Shown here: positions 54,361 to 63,513 of the stretch, one piece after another
How positions within the stretch are numbered: position 1 is the stretch's first letter
How the letters are laid out: each line of letters opens with the position of its first letter
The notes under the pieces: model-generated
The model's database searches: none
The model's input: the letters and a program-made list of their open reading frames with translations, nothing else
What the model was told of the DNA's origin: nothing
Made by a program: the position numbers and the translations under genes
Source: JBDHBD01 sp039586095
GTDB lineage: Bacteria; Gemmatimonadota; Gemmatimonadetes; Palauibacterales; Palauibacteraceae
NCBI GenBank assembly: GCA_039586095.1
Contig: JBDHLB010000001.1
Coordinates: 1-64,000 of the forward strand
Direction of reading: 5' to 3'
DNA length: 64,000 nucleotides

Positions 54361-54648
54361 ATGACGGAAGAGCAGACAGGCGAGGAGAGAGCCGAGGAGA
54401 GCCGCCTTCACGAGCTGGCGGAGCGTCTGAAGCAGGAAAGGGATGAGCTGAAGCTCAAGCTTCACCTCGGGACGGCCGACCTGCGGGATGAATGGGACGA
54501 GCTGGAAGAGAAGTGGGACGGGCTGCTTGGCAAGCTCAGGCAGGCGGGCGATGCCGCCGACGAGGCAACCGACGACATCAAGACCGCGGCGCGACTCCTG
54601 GCCAACGAGCTCAAGGAGGGCTACGAGAAAGTCCGGAAGCGGTTGTAA
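54361..54648 (+). CDS. Small coiled-coil protein
   Basis: A 95-residue highly charged helical protein with continuous heptad-like pattern (RLHELAERLKQERDELKLKL; EWDELEEKWDGLLGKLRQAG). No signal peptide, membrane helix or cysteine. A GGAGG site lies just before ATG 54361. Function unknown; it may dimerise or associate with the cell envelope. Followed 124 bp on by an exported M20 peptidase. Confidence 0.7.
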   Translation: MTEEQTGEERAEESRLHELAERLKQERDELKLKLHLGTADLRDEWDELEEKWDGLLGKLRQAGDAADEATDDIKTAARLLANELKEGYEKVRKRL

Positions 54649-54772
54649 CAAGCGGACGTTCGTTGGGGGCACTTCGTCCTCGCGGCACGGACTGACCGGA
54701 ATGTCGAGCAGGCATAGAAGAGTGGGGCGCTTCTCACTATGTTCGGCCGCGGTTTCCAGCAAGGAGAGACAT

Positions 54773-56266
54773 GTGACTCGACGAACAGCGTGCACCCACG
54801 GAGCGACAGCGGCGCTCATCGGCCTGATCGGGCTTATCACTTCCCTCGCGCTGACTCCCTTTGCCGCGGCTGCCCAGGAAGACCTGGGATCGCTGTCCCC
54901 GGCCAAGCGGGCGGCGCTCAACGCGGTGGAGGAGCTTGGCGAGGACATTCATACGATGGCGATGACGCTGTGGGACCGTTCGGAGCTCGCGCTGCTGGAG
55001 GAGCAGTCGGCCGAGTTTCTGGCGGGCGTCCTGGAGCAGGAAGGCTTCACCGTGGAGCGCGGAGTAGCGGGCATGCCGACCGCGTTCACCGCGACGTTCA
55101 GCCATGGCGAAGGCAGTCCGGTCCTGGGCGTGCTGGCCGAGTACGACGCTTTGCCCGGCGTGGGTAACGCGCCCGTGCCGCACAAGGCACCGCGTGAAGA
55201 CGGAGTCACGAGCGGCCAGGGGTGCGGTCACAACCTGTTCGGCGCGGGGTCGGTGGGCGCGGCGATCGCCCTCAAACGTGCCATGGAGCGTGAAGGTCTG
55301 AGCGGGACCGTGCGCCTGTACGGAACGCCGGCCGAGGAGACTGTGGTCGGGAAGGTCTACATGGCCAAGGCCGGGGTGTTCGACGATCTCGACGCGACGC
55401 TGGTCTGGCACCCGGCGCTCGAGACCGGCGTCTCGAACCAGCCGGGCCGCGCGCTGAACAACTTCACGGTAGAGTTCCGGGGACAGGCGGCCCACGCGTC
55501 GGCCGATCCGTGGAACGGTCGCAGCGCGCTCGACGCCGTCGAGCTGATGAACCACGGGGTCAACATGATGCGGGAGCACATTCAGCCGACCGCCCGCATC
55601 CATTACGTGATCCCGTCGGCCGGCGAGGCTCCGAACGTCGTCCCCGAGTACGCCAAGGTGTGGTACTACGTCCGGGACACCTCGAGAGCCAGCGTGACCG
55701 AGTACTACGAGTGGATTCTCGACATCGCGAAGGCGGCAGCCATTGCGACGAGAACCGAGCACGAGGTGTTCCTGGTGACGGGCGTGCACGAGCACAAGCT
55801 GAACCGACCCCTCCAGGTGGCCATGCAGAAGAACCTCGAGCTGGTCGGCCCACCCCGTTTCGAGGAACCGTTCCAGGCCTTCGCGGTGGCGATGCAGGAG
55901 GGGCTCGGGCTGGAGAGGAAAGGTCTGGACACCGAGATCAAGTCGCTTGCCGACGGACCCGAGCCGCTTCGGGGCGGGTCCAGTGATGTCGCAGAGGTGA
56001 GCTACATCAACCCTACGGTCGAGCTCCGCGTCACCTCGGCACCGGCTGGCGTCCCCTGGCACAGCTGGGCGACGAGCGCATCGCACGGACGCGAGGAGGC
56101 GGTGGAGGCGGCCAACGTCGCGGCGAAGGTTCTCGCTCTAACCGGCATCGACATCCTGACCGACGCTGATCTGCTCGAACAGGCCCGAGCCTACTTCCTC
56201 GAGCAGACCGGGGGAGCGGCCTACCAGTCTCCGATCCCGCTCGATCAGAAGCCGCCCCTGCCTTAG
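54773..56266 (+). CDS. Exported M20D amidohydrolase (AbgB-like)
   Basis: 497 residues from GTG 54773, with AAGGAGAG just upstream. A signal peptide (ALIGLIGLITSLALTPFAAAAQ) directs it to the periplasm. The domain follows the M20D plan: EYDALPGVGN, SGQGCGHNLFGAG (metal Cys/His pair), GTPAEETVVGKV (catalytic Glu region), GQAAHASADPWNGRSALDAV (dimerisation domain) and the terminal metal His region WHSWATSASHG. Such enzymes cleave N-acyl or aminobenzoyl-glutamate-type amides. The real substrate is unknown. Confidence 0.9.
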   Translation: MTRRTACTHGATAALIGLIGLITSLALTPFAAAAQEDLGSLSPAKRAALNAVEELGEDIHTMAMTLWDRSELALLEEQSAEFLAGVLEQEGFTVERGVAGMPTAFTATFSHGEGSPVLGVLAEYDALPGVGNAPVPHKAPREDGVTSGQGCGHNLFGAGSVGAAIALKRAMEREGLSGTVRLYGTPAEETVVGKVYMAKAGVFDDLDATLVWHPALETGVSNQPGRALNNFTVEFRGQAAHASADPWNGRSALDAVELMNHGVNMMREHIQPTARIHYVIPSAGEAPNVVPEYAKVWYYVRDTSRASVTEYYEWILDIAKAAAIATRTEHEVFLVTGVHEHKLNRPLQVAMQKNLELVGPPRFEEPFQAFAVAMQEGLGLERKGLDTEIKSLADGPEPLRGGSSDVAEVSYINPTVELRVTSAPAGVPWHSWATSASHGREEAVEAANVAAKVLALTGIDILTDADLLEQARAYFLEQTGGAAYQSPIPLDQKPPLP

Positions 56267-56269
56267 CGC

Positions 56270-56542
56270 TCAGCCGAGCTCGGAGAGAATGACCTCCTGG
56301 ATCCGGTCTACCATGTCGGGCCAGGCCGCGTCCTCTTCCTTGGTCACGGTTATGAAGTCCTCGACCATGAAGAGGGCGCGCACTCCGTCGATCTCGAACA
56401 GGCGTTCGGCCAACCGGTCGCCGCGCGCTGATGCGGCATCGAAGTACGAGCGACTGGGCTCGCCAATCGCCGGCCGGTCCAGAAGAAATTTGGCCGCGTT
56501 CGGGTTCGGTGTTCCCTGGATGTCCACGTTCATAATGGCCAT
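56270..56542 (-). CDS. Nfu N-terminal-domain (NifU_N-like) protein
   Basis: About 90 residues with the Nfu N-terminal pattern IQGTPNPNAAKFLLDRP and the closing FMVEDFITVTKEEDAAW. In mitochondrial and many bacterial Nfu proteins this domain is joined to a C-terminal CxxC cluster-binding domain, which is absent here. ATG 56542 or 56533 both fit; the long upstream frame overlaps an aminotransferase gene. It converges with the M20D gene, 4 bp apart. A cluster-transfer or regulatory role linked to suf is inference. Confidence 0.85.
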   Translation of the reverse strand: MAIMNVDIQGTPNPNAAKFLLDRPAIGEPSRSYFDAASARGDRLAERLFEIDGVRALFMVEDFITVTKEEDAAWPDMVDRIQEVILSELG

Positions 56543-56592
56543 GGATCGCTGCGCAAAGAGGCTTCTCCGATCTCGGGAACCGCTTCCTTTTA

Positions 56593-58035
56593 CTACGGAG
56601 TGTGGTCCGTCTCCCGCAAGCGAGCTTCCGCGAGAACTTCGGCGAGCACTTCCGTCGCGGCCTCGAGGAGGTCTCTCTCTATGTTCAGCGCCGGCGAGAA
56701 CGAGATGACGTTGCCATCGGGGCCGCTCGGGAGCACGATCCAGCCGCGACGCAGACACGCTTCGACTACCTGGTGGCCTAATCCCGCGTCCGGCCGCTTG
56801 GTCGATCGATCCGACACGAGGTCGAGGGCGATCAGCAGGCCGCGACCGCGCACGTCTCCGACCGACGGATCATGGTGCAGCGCGCTGTGGAGGTGCTGGC
56901 GCCACCATTCTCCAACTTCGCGGGCGCGCTGCACGAGACCTTCCTCCTCGAGCACCGTGATCGCGGCCGATGCCGCGGCACACGCGATCGGGTGGCCCAG
57001 GAAGGTCGAGGTGTGCATGGCCTCTCCCTGCGACTCGGGCCACGCGTCCATGACCTCGCCCCGGCCCACGCAGGCGGCGATCGGCATGGCGCCTGAGAAC
57101 GCTTTCCCCACGCACAGGAGGTCGGGCTCGACACCCTCGGCCTCGCAGGCAAACCATGCGCCGGTCCGTCCGAACCCCGTGTAAATCTCGTCCAGGATCA
57201 GCAGGAGACCCCGCGATCGACACATCTCCGCCAGTCCGGAGAGGAATCCGGCCGGCGGCACGACGTCTCCTCCCCGACCCTGAACGGGCTCGAGAACAAT
57301 CCCCCCGACCGATGCGCCTGCCGGTTCGTCCAGGGCGTGCTCGACGGCGCTGAGGGCGGCATTCGTCAACCACTCCTCCGCTGCCTCCGGCGTGGCCGTC
57401 CGGCGGTTGGGGCCGGCGCGGTCCGTGCGTGCCAAGCTCGCCGGCACGCGGTACGGGTGCGGGTAGTCGACTCGCACAACGTGTGGGTTCAGCTGCGCCT
57501 CGAAAGGGCCCCGGAAGAGCGAGCGATCCGTGACCGATAGAGCCCCCAGCGTGAGACCGTGATACGCTCCGGTGAACGCCAGCACGCCAGGCTTCCCGGT
57601 GGCTAGGCAGACCGTCTTGAGCGCCACTTCAACAGCTTCGCTGCCACTCGTGCACAGGACCGATCGCGGCTCGGCCATCGGCGCGACCGCGGCCAGGCGC
57701 TCCAGCAGGTCGACCTTGGCCGAGGGCGGATGGACATCGCCCATCCCGTGCGCGAGGCGCTCGGACTGCCTGCGAATCGCGGCGACGACCCTGGGGTGGG
57801 CATGACCCGTCGCTGCGACCCCGAACCCGGCCGTCAGATCGACGTACCGATTGCCGTCCACGTCCCACACGTTGCTCCCCTGAGCCCGGTCCCAGAAGAT
57901 GGGGAAGCTTTCCGACCGAAATGTCACGTTGCGGGACTCTACTCGGGCCAGACGGCCGGCCAGCGCACTCGAGCCTGTACCGGGTACCGGACCGGAGATG
58001 TCGGGAAGACGACTGGGTTGTGCGGTGTTTGACAT
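56593..58035 (-). CDS. Class III aminotransferase
   Basis: 480 residues of the ornithine/GABA-type class III family. The PLP-binding region reads LILDEIYTGFGRTGAWFACE with catalytic Lys in CVGKAFSGAMPIAACVG, and TSGSEAVEVALKTV marks the cofactor phosphate region. Substrate is likely an omega-amino compound such as GABA, beta-alanine or taurine; specificity cannot be fixed. It is the first gene on the left of a catabolic group; divergent from the SDR gene, with a possible promoter at 58080-58109. The Nfu-like gene follows it on the same strand. Confidence 0.92.
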   Translation of the reverse strand: MSNTAQPSRLPDISGPVPGTGSSALAGRLARVESRNVTFRSESFPIFWDRAQGSNVWDVDGNRYVDLTAGFGVAATGHAHPRVVAAIRRQSERLAHGMGDVHPPSAKVDLLERLAAVAPMAEPRSVLCTSGSEAVEVALKTVCLATGKPGVLAFTGAYHGLTLGALSVTDRSLFRGPFEAQLNPHVVRVDYPHPYRVPASLARTDRAGPNRRTATPEAAEEWLTNAALSAVEHALDEPAGASVGGIVLEPVQGRGGDVVPPAGFLSGLAEMCRSRGLLLILDEIYTGFGRTGAWFACEAEGVEPDLLCVGKAFSGAMPIAACVGRGEVMDAWPESQGEAMHTSTFLGHPIACAAASAAITVLEEEGLVQRAREVGEWWRQHLHSALHHDPSVGDVRGRGLLIALDLVSDRSTKRPDAGLGHQVVEACLRRGWIVLPSGPDGNVISFSPALNIERDLLEAATEVLAEVLAEARLRETDHTP

Positions 58036-58079
58036 CGGTGCTCGAGTCGAGTGAATCGTTGTCGATGACGATTGGACTC

Positions 58080-58109
58080 AGCGTAGAGCTTGGCGGGCGA
58101 GCAAGTCAA
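58080..58109 (-). promoter_or_regulatory. Possible promoter of the class III aminotransferase gene
   Basis: Read on the minus strand: TTGACT (58109-58104), an 18-bp spacer, and TACGCT (58085-58080), about 45 bp before the start at 58035. The -10 match is weak. Confidence 0.35.
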
Positions 58110-58132
58110 CGACGGGCGCGAGGGGAACTGCC

Positions 58133-58855
58133 ATGGACCTGGAGAACAGGGTCGTGATGATCACAGGAGGCTCGACCGGTCTCGGCGCAGCCATCGCGCG
58201 TCGACTGGCGAAGGAGGGCGCGTCGATCTCCATATGCGCGAGAAGCCGGGGCGCGCTCCGCGACACCTGTACGGAGCTCCAGTCGGCCGGCGCGCGCTGC
58301 CTTCCCTTTCACGCCGATGTGCGGCACGAGGACGACGTCGCGCGCTGGGTCGAGTTCACGTTCAACGAATTGGGCCGGATCGACGCGCTCGTGAACAACG
58401 CGTCCGTCCTGGGATCGCGCGTCGCCATCGAGGATTACGATCTGGAAGAGTGGAAGCAGGTGATCGACGTGAACCTGACCGGCGCGTTTCTGTGCGCGCG
58501 GGCGGTCGTTCCGTTTCTCAAGGAAACCGGAGGCTCGATCATCAACATCTCCTCCGGGGTCGGGGATCACGGGCGACCGTACTGGGGGGCCTACTGCGTG
58601 TCGAAGAACGGTCTCGAGGCGATGTCCGAGATGATGGCCGGCGAGCTCGAGGGAACGGACGTTCGGGTGAACGCCGTCGATCCAGGCGCCATGCGCACGG
58701 AGATGCGGGCCGCAGCGTATCCCGATGAGGACCCGCAGACGCTTCCGACGCCCTACGAGATTACAGACGTCTTCGTCTACCTGGTGTCCGATCGCTCCCG
58801 CGGGGTGACGGGTCAGCGCTTTCGTGCGCGGGATTTCGAGGCTACACAGCGCTGA
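58133..58855 (+). CDS. SDR family oxidoreductase
   Basis: A 240-residue classical SDR with TGGSTGLG, NNAS, catalytic YCVSK, and VNAVDPGAMRTEM after it. ATG 58133 gives the usual N-terminus MDLENRVVMITGG. The C-terminus ends without the common DGG motif, reading VTGQRFRARDFEATQR. Cytoplasmic, NAD(P)-linked; the substrate may be an intermediate of the neighbouring amino-compound pathway. It ends 35 bp from the convergent AGXT-type gene. Confidence 0.88.
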   Translation: MDLENRVVMITGGSTGLGAAIARRLAKEGASISICARSRGALRDTCTELQSAGARCLPFHADVRHEDDVARWVEFTFNELGRIDALVNNASVLGSRVAIEDYDLEEWKQVIDVNLTGAFLCARAVVPFLKETGGSIINISSGVGDHGRPYWGAYCVSKNGLEAMSEMMAGELEGTDVRVNAVDPGAMRTEMRAAAYPDEDPQTLPTPYEITDVFVYLVSDRSRGVTGQRFRARDFEATQR

Positions 58856-58890
58856 AGCGGGCGTTGAACCGATCGCGGTAGCACTCGCGG

Positions 58891-60087
58891 TCAGGATGTG
58901 GAGGCGGCGAGCCCCGCTTCGATCTCCAGCTCCACGCCCTGCTCCTTGAACCCGGAGGCCAGGGCCGGGAGCAGCCGTTCGACGTTCTCCAGCCTGGCCG
59001 AGTGTCCCATGCACCCGATGCGAAGGATTTTCCCGGCCAGATCGCCAAGGCCGCCCGCAATCTCGATTCCGTGCTTGTCCAGCAGGTGAATCACCAGAGC
59101 CTTCGAGTCGACCCCGGCCGGCAGCTTCACCGCATTGAGACTGGGCAGCCAGTAGTCCGACCTCGCGTTCATCTGCAGACCCATCGCCTCGAGTCCGGCC
59201 TTCAGAGCGCCCGCGACCCGGAGGTGACGCGCCCAGCGCCGCTCGAGTCCCTCCTCCGCCACGAGACGCAGGGCCTCGCGGAGCGCGTACACGTTCGTGA
59301 TCGGGGCGGTGTGGTGATAGGAGCGGTCGTCGCCCCAGTAGCCCTCCAGAAGTCCGATGTCCAGATACCAGCTTCGAACCTGCTCTCTCCGGGCACGGAC
59401 CTTGTCCATCGCCCTTTCGTTTACGGTGAGCGGGCTCGCTCCCGGAGGGCAGGACAGACACTTCTGACCACCGGAGTAGGCGACGTCGATCTCCCATTCG
59501 TCCACGCGCACTTCGACTCCTCCCAGCGAGGTCACCGTATCGGCGATGACGAGGGCGCCGTGTTCGTGTGCGATCCGCGTCAGCTCCGGTACCGCCGGTT
59601 GAAGAGCGCCCGTACTCGTCTCGGCGTGCACGAAGGCGAACACCTGGGGACGATATTGCTCGACCGCGGTCCCGACGTCGTCCGGATCCAGCGGCTTCCC
59701 CCACGGGGCGTCGACATGCACGACCTCACCGCCGGCCCGGCTGGCCATGCTCTCCATACGCGCCCCGAAGTATCCGTTGGTGGGCACGAGCACGGTATCT
59801 CCGGGCTCCACCAGGTTGGCGAACGCCGCCTCCATCGCGGCGGAGCCGGTGCCGCTGACCGGGATGGTCCACCGGTTCTCCGTGCGGAAGGTGAAGCGCA
59901 GCAGGGCCTGCACCTCCTGCATGATCTCGATGAAGGCGGGGTCCAGGTGTCCGATCAGCGGTGTGCTCATCGCTTCGAGCACGCGTGGGTGCACGTTGCT
60001 GGGGCCCGGACCCATGAGGAGCCGCTCCGGTGGGCTAAGCGCTCCCACGTCGGGTGGTTCGAACGGTGGTGTATGGGCTGGTGTCAT
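58891..60087 (-). CDS. Alanine-glyoxylate/serine-pyruvate-type aminotransferase (class V)
   Basis: A 398-residue PLP enzyme with MGPGPSNVHPRVLEAMS at the N-terminus, then VSGTGSAAMEAAFANL, DTVTSLGGVEVRVDEW and the PLP Lys in SGGQKCLSCPPG. The family includes alanine-glyoxylate, serine-pyruvate, 2-aminoethylphosphonate and purine-related aminotransferases; I cannot choose among them. It follows the Na+/solute symporter gene by 96 bp on the same strand and is probably part of that operon. Confidence 0.92.
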   Translation of the reverse strand: MTPAHTPPFEPPDVGALSPPERLLMGPGPSNVHPRVLEAMSTPLIGHLDPAFIEIMQEVQALLRFTFRTENRWTIPVSGTGSAAMEAAFANLVEPGDTVLVPTNGYFGARMESMASRAGGEVVHVDAPWGKPLDPDDVGTAVEQYRPQVFAFVHAETSTGALQPAVPELTRIAHEHGALVIADTVTSLGGVEVRVDEWEIDVAYSGGQKCLSCPPGASPLTVNERAMDKVRARREQVRSWYLDIGLLEGYWGDDRSYHHTAPITNVYALREALRLVAEEGLERRWARHLRVAGALKAGLEAMGLQMNARSDYWLPSLNAVKLPAGVDSKALVIHLLDKHGIEIAGGLGDLAGKILRIGCMGHSARLENVERLLPALASGFKEQGVELEIEAGLAASTS

Positions 60088-60183
60088 CTTCGTGTCGCTG
60101 CTTCCATGTCATGGTTTCGGGATGGCTGACATCAGAGAGGTCCACCACTCTGGCTCCACCAGGCACGCTCCCTCCCCGAATGA

Positions 60184-61683
60184 TCATTGCCCTCGCCGCA
60201 TGGCGTCAAACAGCTCGTCGGTGTCGCTGGGCGGGTTGGTGAGCCGGCTCACGAGCCAGGTGACGAGAAGGGCGAGCAGGAACGCCGGCACGAGCTCGTA
60301 CATTCGCGATTTGAGGGCCGGCACAAAGTACCACACGATCGTCGTCGCCGTCCCGGTGACTAGCCCGGCCATCACACCCGCCCGCGTCGCTCTCCGCCAG
60401 AACAGGGCCAGAATGGACGTCGGACCGAGCGCGGCGCCCAGACCCGCCCACGCGAAGAGCACGATCCAGAACACGAGCTGATCCGCCATCAGACCGACTC
60501 CCACCGCCAGCGCGACGAGCGCCGTGACGACCACCCGGCTGAGGGTGACCAGTCTCCGTTGGGGAAGCGACTCCCCCCGATGGAAGCCCTTCTCGTACAC
60601 GTCCCGCACTACCGCCGAGGCCGCCACGAGCAGCTGGGAATCCGCCGTCGACATGATCGCGGCGAAGATCGATGCCAGCACGACACCGAACAGAAGCGGG
60701 TGCAGGTGCTGTTGGGCGAGCAGCGGATAGAGGCTCTCCGTGTCGGCTCCCGGCAGGGCCGCCACATCCGGGAAATAGGCGCGGCCGGCGAGTCCGACCC
60801 ATACGGCACCCCAACTCATGACCACGTTCCATATCGTCCCGACTACCGCAGAAAAACGGAGCTGCTGCGGATCGTCGATCGACATGTACCGCGCGAGGAT
60901 GTGCGGGTTGCCCGGCGAACCCAGTCCGATCCCCAGGAATCCGATCCCCGCCCCGACACTGAGGGCGAAGGGATCGACGAGGCCCGGGTCGAGCGACAGC
61001 AGCTGAGCCGTCAGGATGTGGAGCCCGCCCAGATCGGAGATCGCGATGATCGGGAGCAGCACGAGCGCGAAGATCATGAAGCACGCCTGGATCATGTCCG
61101 TGACGCTCACGGCCAGGAACCCGCCGAGCACGGTGTAGACGAGGACGATTCCCGCCGTCAGAAGCACGCCCTGGGTCGGGCTCATGCCGAACCCGGCGGA
61201 GAAAGCCTTGCCGCCGCCCACGAACTGCCCGGCCACGTAGCCGACCATGAACACGAGGATCACGAACGCCAGCAGGGCCCGCAGTCCGCCCTTCTCGTCG
61301 CCGAACCGCACGGCGAAGAAATCGGGCACCGTGATGCAGTCGTAGCGCCCGCTGAAGCGTCGCAGCCGGGGGGCGTAGTAGAGGAAGAGCAGGAGCTCAG
61401 CCACGATGTAGCCCACCACGGCCCACGTCGCCGACGGGCCCATCGCGTACGCCATGCCCGTGACACCGAGGAGGAGCCAGGCGCTGCGACCGGAGACGAC
61501 GGCGGAGAGCGCCACCACGAACCGGTGCATCCGCCTGCCACCCACGAAGAACTCCGACACGCCGGCGGACGAGAAGCGGGCGGCCCACACGCCGATTCCG
61601 ACGATCAGGATCAGGTAGCCGATGAAGGCAGCGACGGCGTACGGATCAGCCGAGATGGCCGCAGGGGTAAGGGTCTCCTGCAC
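60184..61683 (-). CDS. Sodium:solute symporter (SSS family, PutP-like)
   Basis: A 499-residue transporter with 13 predicted TM helices. The PutP-like N-terminus (IGYLILIVGIGVWAARFSSAGVSEFF, split reading) has the Na+-site helix, and GRSAWLLLGVTGMAYAMG and SVTDMIQACFMIFALVLLP are family hallmarks. Substrate is probably an amino acid such as proline. The GTG start at 61683 lies 9 bp after a 32-residue membrane peptide gene, itself coupled to an aldehyde dehydrogenase gene, so all three are in one transcript. Confidence 0.93.
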   Translation of the reverse strand: MQETLTPAAISADPYAVAAFIGYLILIVGIGVWAARFSSAGVSEFFVGGRRMHRFVVALSAVVSGRSAWLLLGVTGMAYAMGPSATWAVVGYIVAELLLFLYYAPRLRRFSGRYDCITVPDFFAVRFGDEKGGLRALLAFVILVFMVGYVAGQFVGGGKAFSAGFGMSPTQGVLLTAGIVLVYTVLGGFLAVSVTDMIQACFMIFALVLLPIIAISDLGGLHILTAQLLSLDPGLVDPFALSVGAGIGFLGIGLGSPGNPHILARYMSIDDPQQLRFSAVVGTIWNVVMSWGAVWVGLAGRAYFPDVAALPGADTESLYPLLAQQHLHPLLFGVVLASIFAAIMSTADSQLLVAASAVVRDVYEKGFHRGESLPQRRLVTLSRVVVTALVALAVGVGLMADQLVFWIVLFAWAGLGAALGPTSILALFWRRATRAGVMAGLVTGTATTIVWYFVPALKSRMYELVPAFLLALLVTWLVSRLTNPPSDTDELFDAMRRGQ

Positions 61684-61692
61684 GATCGCGCT

Positions 61693-61791
61693 TCAGTCCT
61701 TGGATCGCTGCGTGGCAGCCAGGGCGAGGGCCATCGCGATGATCCCCACGGGAAGCGCAAACAGGACGCCGTAGAAGGCGAGTGCGCTCAT
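61693..61791 (-). CDS. Small membrane peptide (32 aa) between aldehyde dehydrogenase and symporter
   Basis: Reading the minus strand from 61791 gives a 32-residue peptide, MSALAFYGVLFALPVGIIAM followed by ALALAATQRSKD, then TGA. One hydrophobic helix is followed by a short polar/basic C-terminus, so it should span the inner membrane once. Its ATG overlaps the aldehyde dehydrogenase stop (ATGA, TCAT at 61788-61791 on the plus strand) and its stop is 9 bp before the symporter start. The layout resembles small subunits such as MetS of sodium-coupled amino acid transporters, but I cannot assign a family. Confidence 0.6.
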   Translation of the reverse strand: MSALAFYGVLFALPVGIIAMALALAATQRSKD

Positions 61792-63254
61792 CGGAGTGCG
61801 TCGCGGAGTAGCCGCCAGCCACCGGCCATCTTCTGACGGAGCGCGCTCCCGTGCCGGAAGTCGAGAAGAGAAGACGCGGTTTCTTCGCCGCTGCCTGTCG
61901 TATCGAACCAGTACGGCTCGCGTCCGAGGACGATCCGATCTTCGACGATGGCTTTCGGCCGGCTGAGCTCCCGCAGTCCTTCTTCGCCATGCATGCGACC
62001 GAAGCCACTGCCCCCCGTTCCTCCGAATGGCAGGTCGGCCATCAGATAATTGATGAGGTGATCGTTGATGACGACCGTCCCGACGTCCAGACGCCCGGCA
62101 ATCCGGCGGGCCCGTTCACTGTCGCGGCTCCACACGCTGGCGTCCAGACCGTATTCGCTCTGGTTGGCCAGGCGGATGGCCTGTTCGTCATCCTGCACGG
62201 GCATGATCGGAAGCACGGGGCCAAAGGTCTCCTCTCGCATGATCGCCATGTCGTGATCGACGTCGACCACGACAGTCGGCTCGAACCCGTGGCCCGAGCC
62301 GTCGATGGCCCGACCTCCCAGCAGCACCCTCGCGCCGCTGGATAGGGCTTCCTCCAGCTGGCGCTCCACCTTCTCCCGCTGAAATGCGCCGATCAGCGGA
62401 CCCATGTGCGCGTTTGGCTCGTCCCCGAACTTCAGCCGACTCGCCTCGGCGACAACCGCCTGTACGAACTCCTCGTAGACCTCGGCGGCTACGTACGCCC
62501 GCTCGATCGACATGCAGACCTGCCCGCATCCGTACATGGCGCCCCACACGGCACCTCTGGCCGCACGTGCCACGTCCGCGTCGCCGCACACGATCATCGC
62601 GTCCTTGCCACCCAGCTCCAGCACGAGAGGCGTGAGTGACTCGGCGGCCGCCGCCATGATCCTCTTTCCGGTCGCTGTCGAACCGGTGAACGCAATCTTG
62701 TCGATTCCCGCTTCAACGAGTGCGGCCCCGACCCGGCCGTCACCCGTCGCTACGCCGACCAGGTCCGGGAGTCCCGTGGCTTCGGCCAGCAGCTCACCGA
62801 CGAGTCTTCCCGTCGCCGGCGCATGCTCGGACGGCTTCAGAACGACTGCATTCCCGGTCGCGATCGCCGTGTTCACGGAACTCATGCTGATCGCGAACGG
62901 GAAATTCCACGGCGTGATCGCTGCGACGACGCCGTACGGCTCGTACCGGACGCTGGCGCGACGGTGCGAAACCCACCCGGTCTTCGCCTTGCGGGGTCTC
63001 AGGAAGCGGGGAGCGGTGTGTGCCAGGTAGCGAAGATAGTCACACGCGATGCCGACCTCGAACAGCGCCTCCGCCTTGATCTTGCCGGTGTCGCTCTGAA
63101 CGACCCACGCGATCGAGTCGGCTCGATCGGCCACGATTCGGCGCAACCGGAGCAGAACCTCCGCGCGCTCCTCGGGTGACCGCGCGGCCCAGACCGGCTG
63201 GATGCACCGGGCCTCGCTCACCAGGCTCGCTACGGAGCTTTCGACGGTGTCCAT
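61788..63254 (-). CDS. Aldehyde dehydrogenase family protein
   Basis: A 488-residue NAD(P)-dependent dehydrogenase with Asn117 (PWNFPFA), catalytic Glu213 (LELGGKD) and nucleophile Cys247 (GQVCMS); EETFGPV closes the domain. The type resembles succinate-semialdehyde/betaine-aldehyde dehydrogenases, fitting a pathway that begins with an omega-aminotransferase. ATG 63254 is used; GTG 63260 overlaps the zinc-ribbon stop as GTGA and is equally plausible. It lies in the same operon as the small peptide and symporter. Confidence 0.92.
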   Translation of the reverse strand: MDTVESSVASLVSEARCIQPVWAARSPEERAEVLLRLRRIVADRADSIAWVVQSDTGKIKAEALFEVGIACDYLRYLAHTAPRFLRPRKAKTGWVSHRRASVRYEPYGVVAAITPWNFPFAISMSSVNTAIATGNAVVLKPSEHAPATGRLVGELLAEATGLPDLVGVATGDGRVGAALVEAGIDKIAFTGSTATGKRIMAAAAESLTPLVLELGGKDAMIVCGDADVARAARGAVWGAMYGCGQVCMSIERAYVAAEVYEEFVQAVVAEASRLKFGDEPNAHMGPLIGAFQREKVERQLEEALSSGARVLLGGRAIDGSGHGFEPTVVVDVDHDMAIMREETFGPVLPIMPVQDDEQAIRLANQSEYGLDASVWSRDSERARRIAGRLDVGTVVINDHLINYLMADLPFGGTGGSGFGRMHGEEGLRELSRPKAIVEDRIVLGREPYWFDTTGSGEETASSLLDFRHGSALRQKMAGGWRLLRDALR

Positions 63255-63256
63255 TG

Positions 63257-63490
63257 TCACCAGTCGTAGATTGTCCACCGGCGGCACTCGGTTGACGTGC
63301 ACACCAGTCGAACGCGAAACGGGGATTCGTCCGTGCGCGGGGCGGGGTGACGCTCGACCATGCGCGCCATCGGCGCCTCGCACACAGGACAGGCGGGCTC
63401 GCCACCCGGGCCCGGGTGCTCTCGATCGAGTGCCTCCAGCTCGGCACTCTGTTCCGGATCCAGCAACGGTCCGAGATTGTCGTCGTTCAC
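63257..63490 (-). CDS. Small zinc-ribbon protein
   Basis: 77 residues from a GTG at 63490 with GAGGTG at good spacing upstream. Two Cys pairs, Cys34/Cys37 (ACPVC) and Cys64/Cys69 (CTSTEC), suggest a zinc ribbon. The remainder is acidic and charged. Function unknown. It is first in the operon that continues with the aldehyde dehydrogenase. Only 23 bp separate its start from the divergent kynureninase-like gene. Confidence 0.7.
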   Translation of the reverse strand: MNDDNLGPLLDPEQSAELEALDREHPGPGGEPACPVCEAPMARMVERHPAPRTDESPFRVRLVCTSTECRRWTIYDW

Positions 63491-63513
63491 GATTTCACCT
63501 CGAAAGCGATCGC

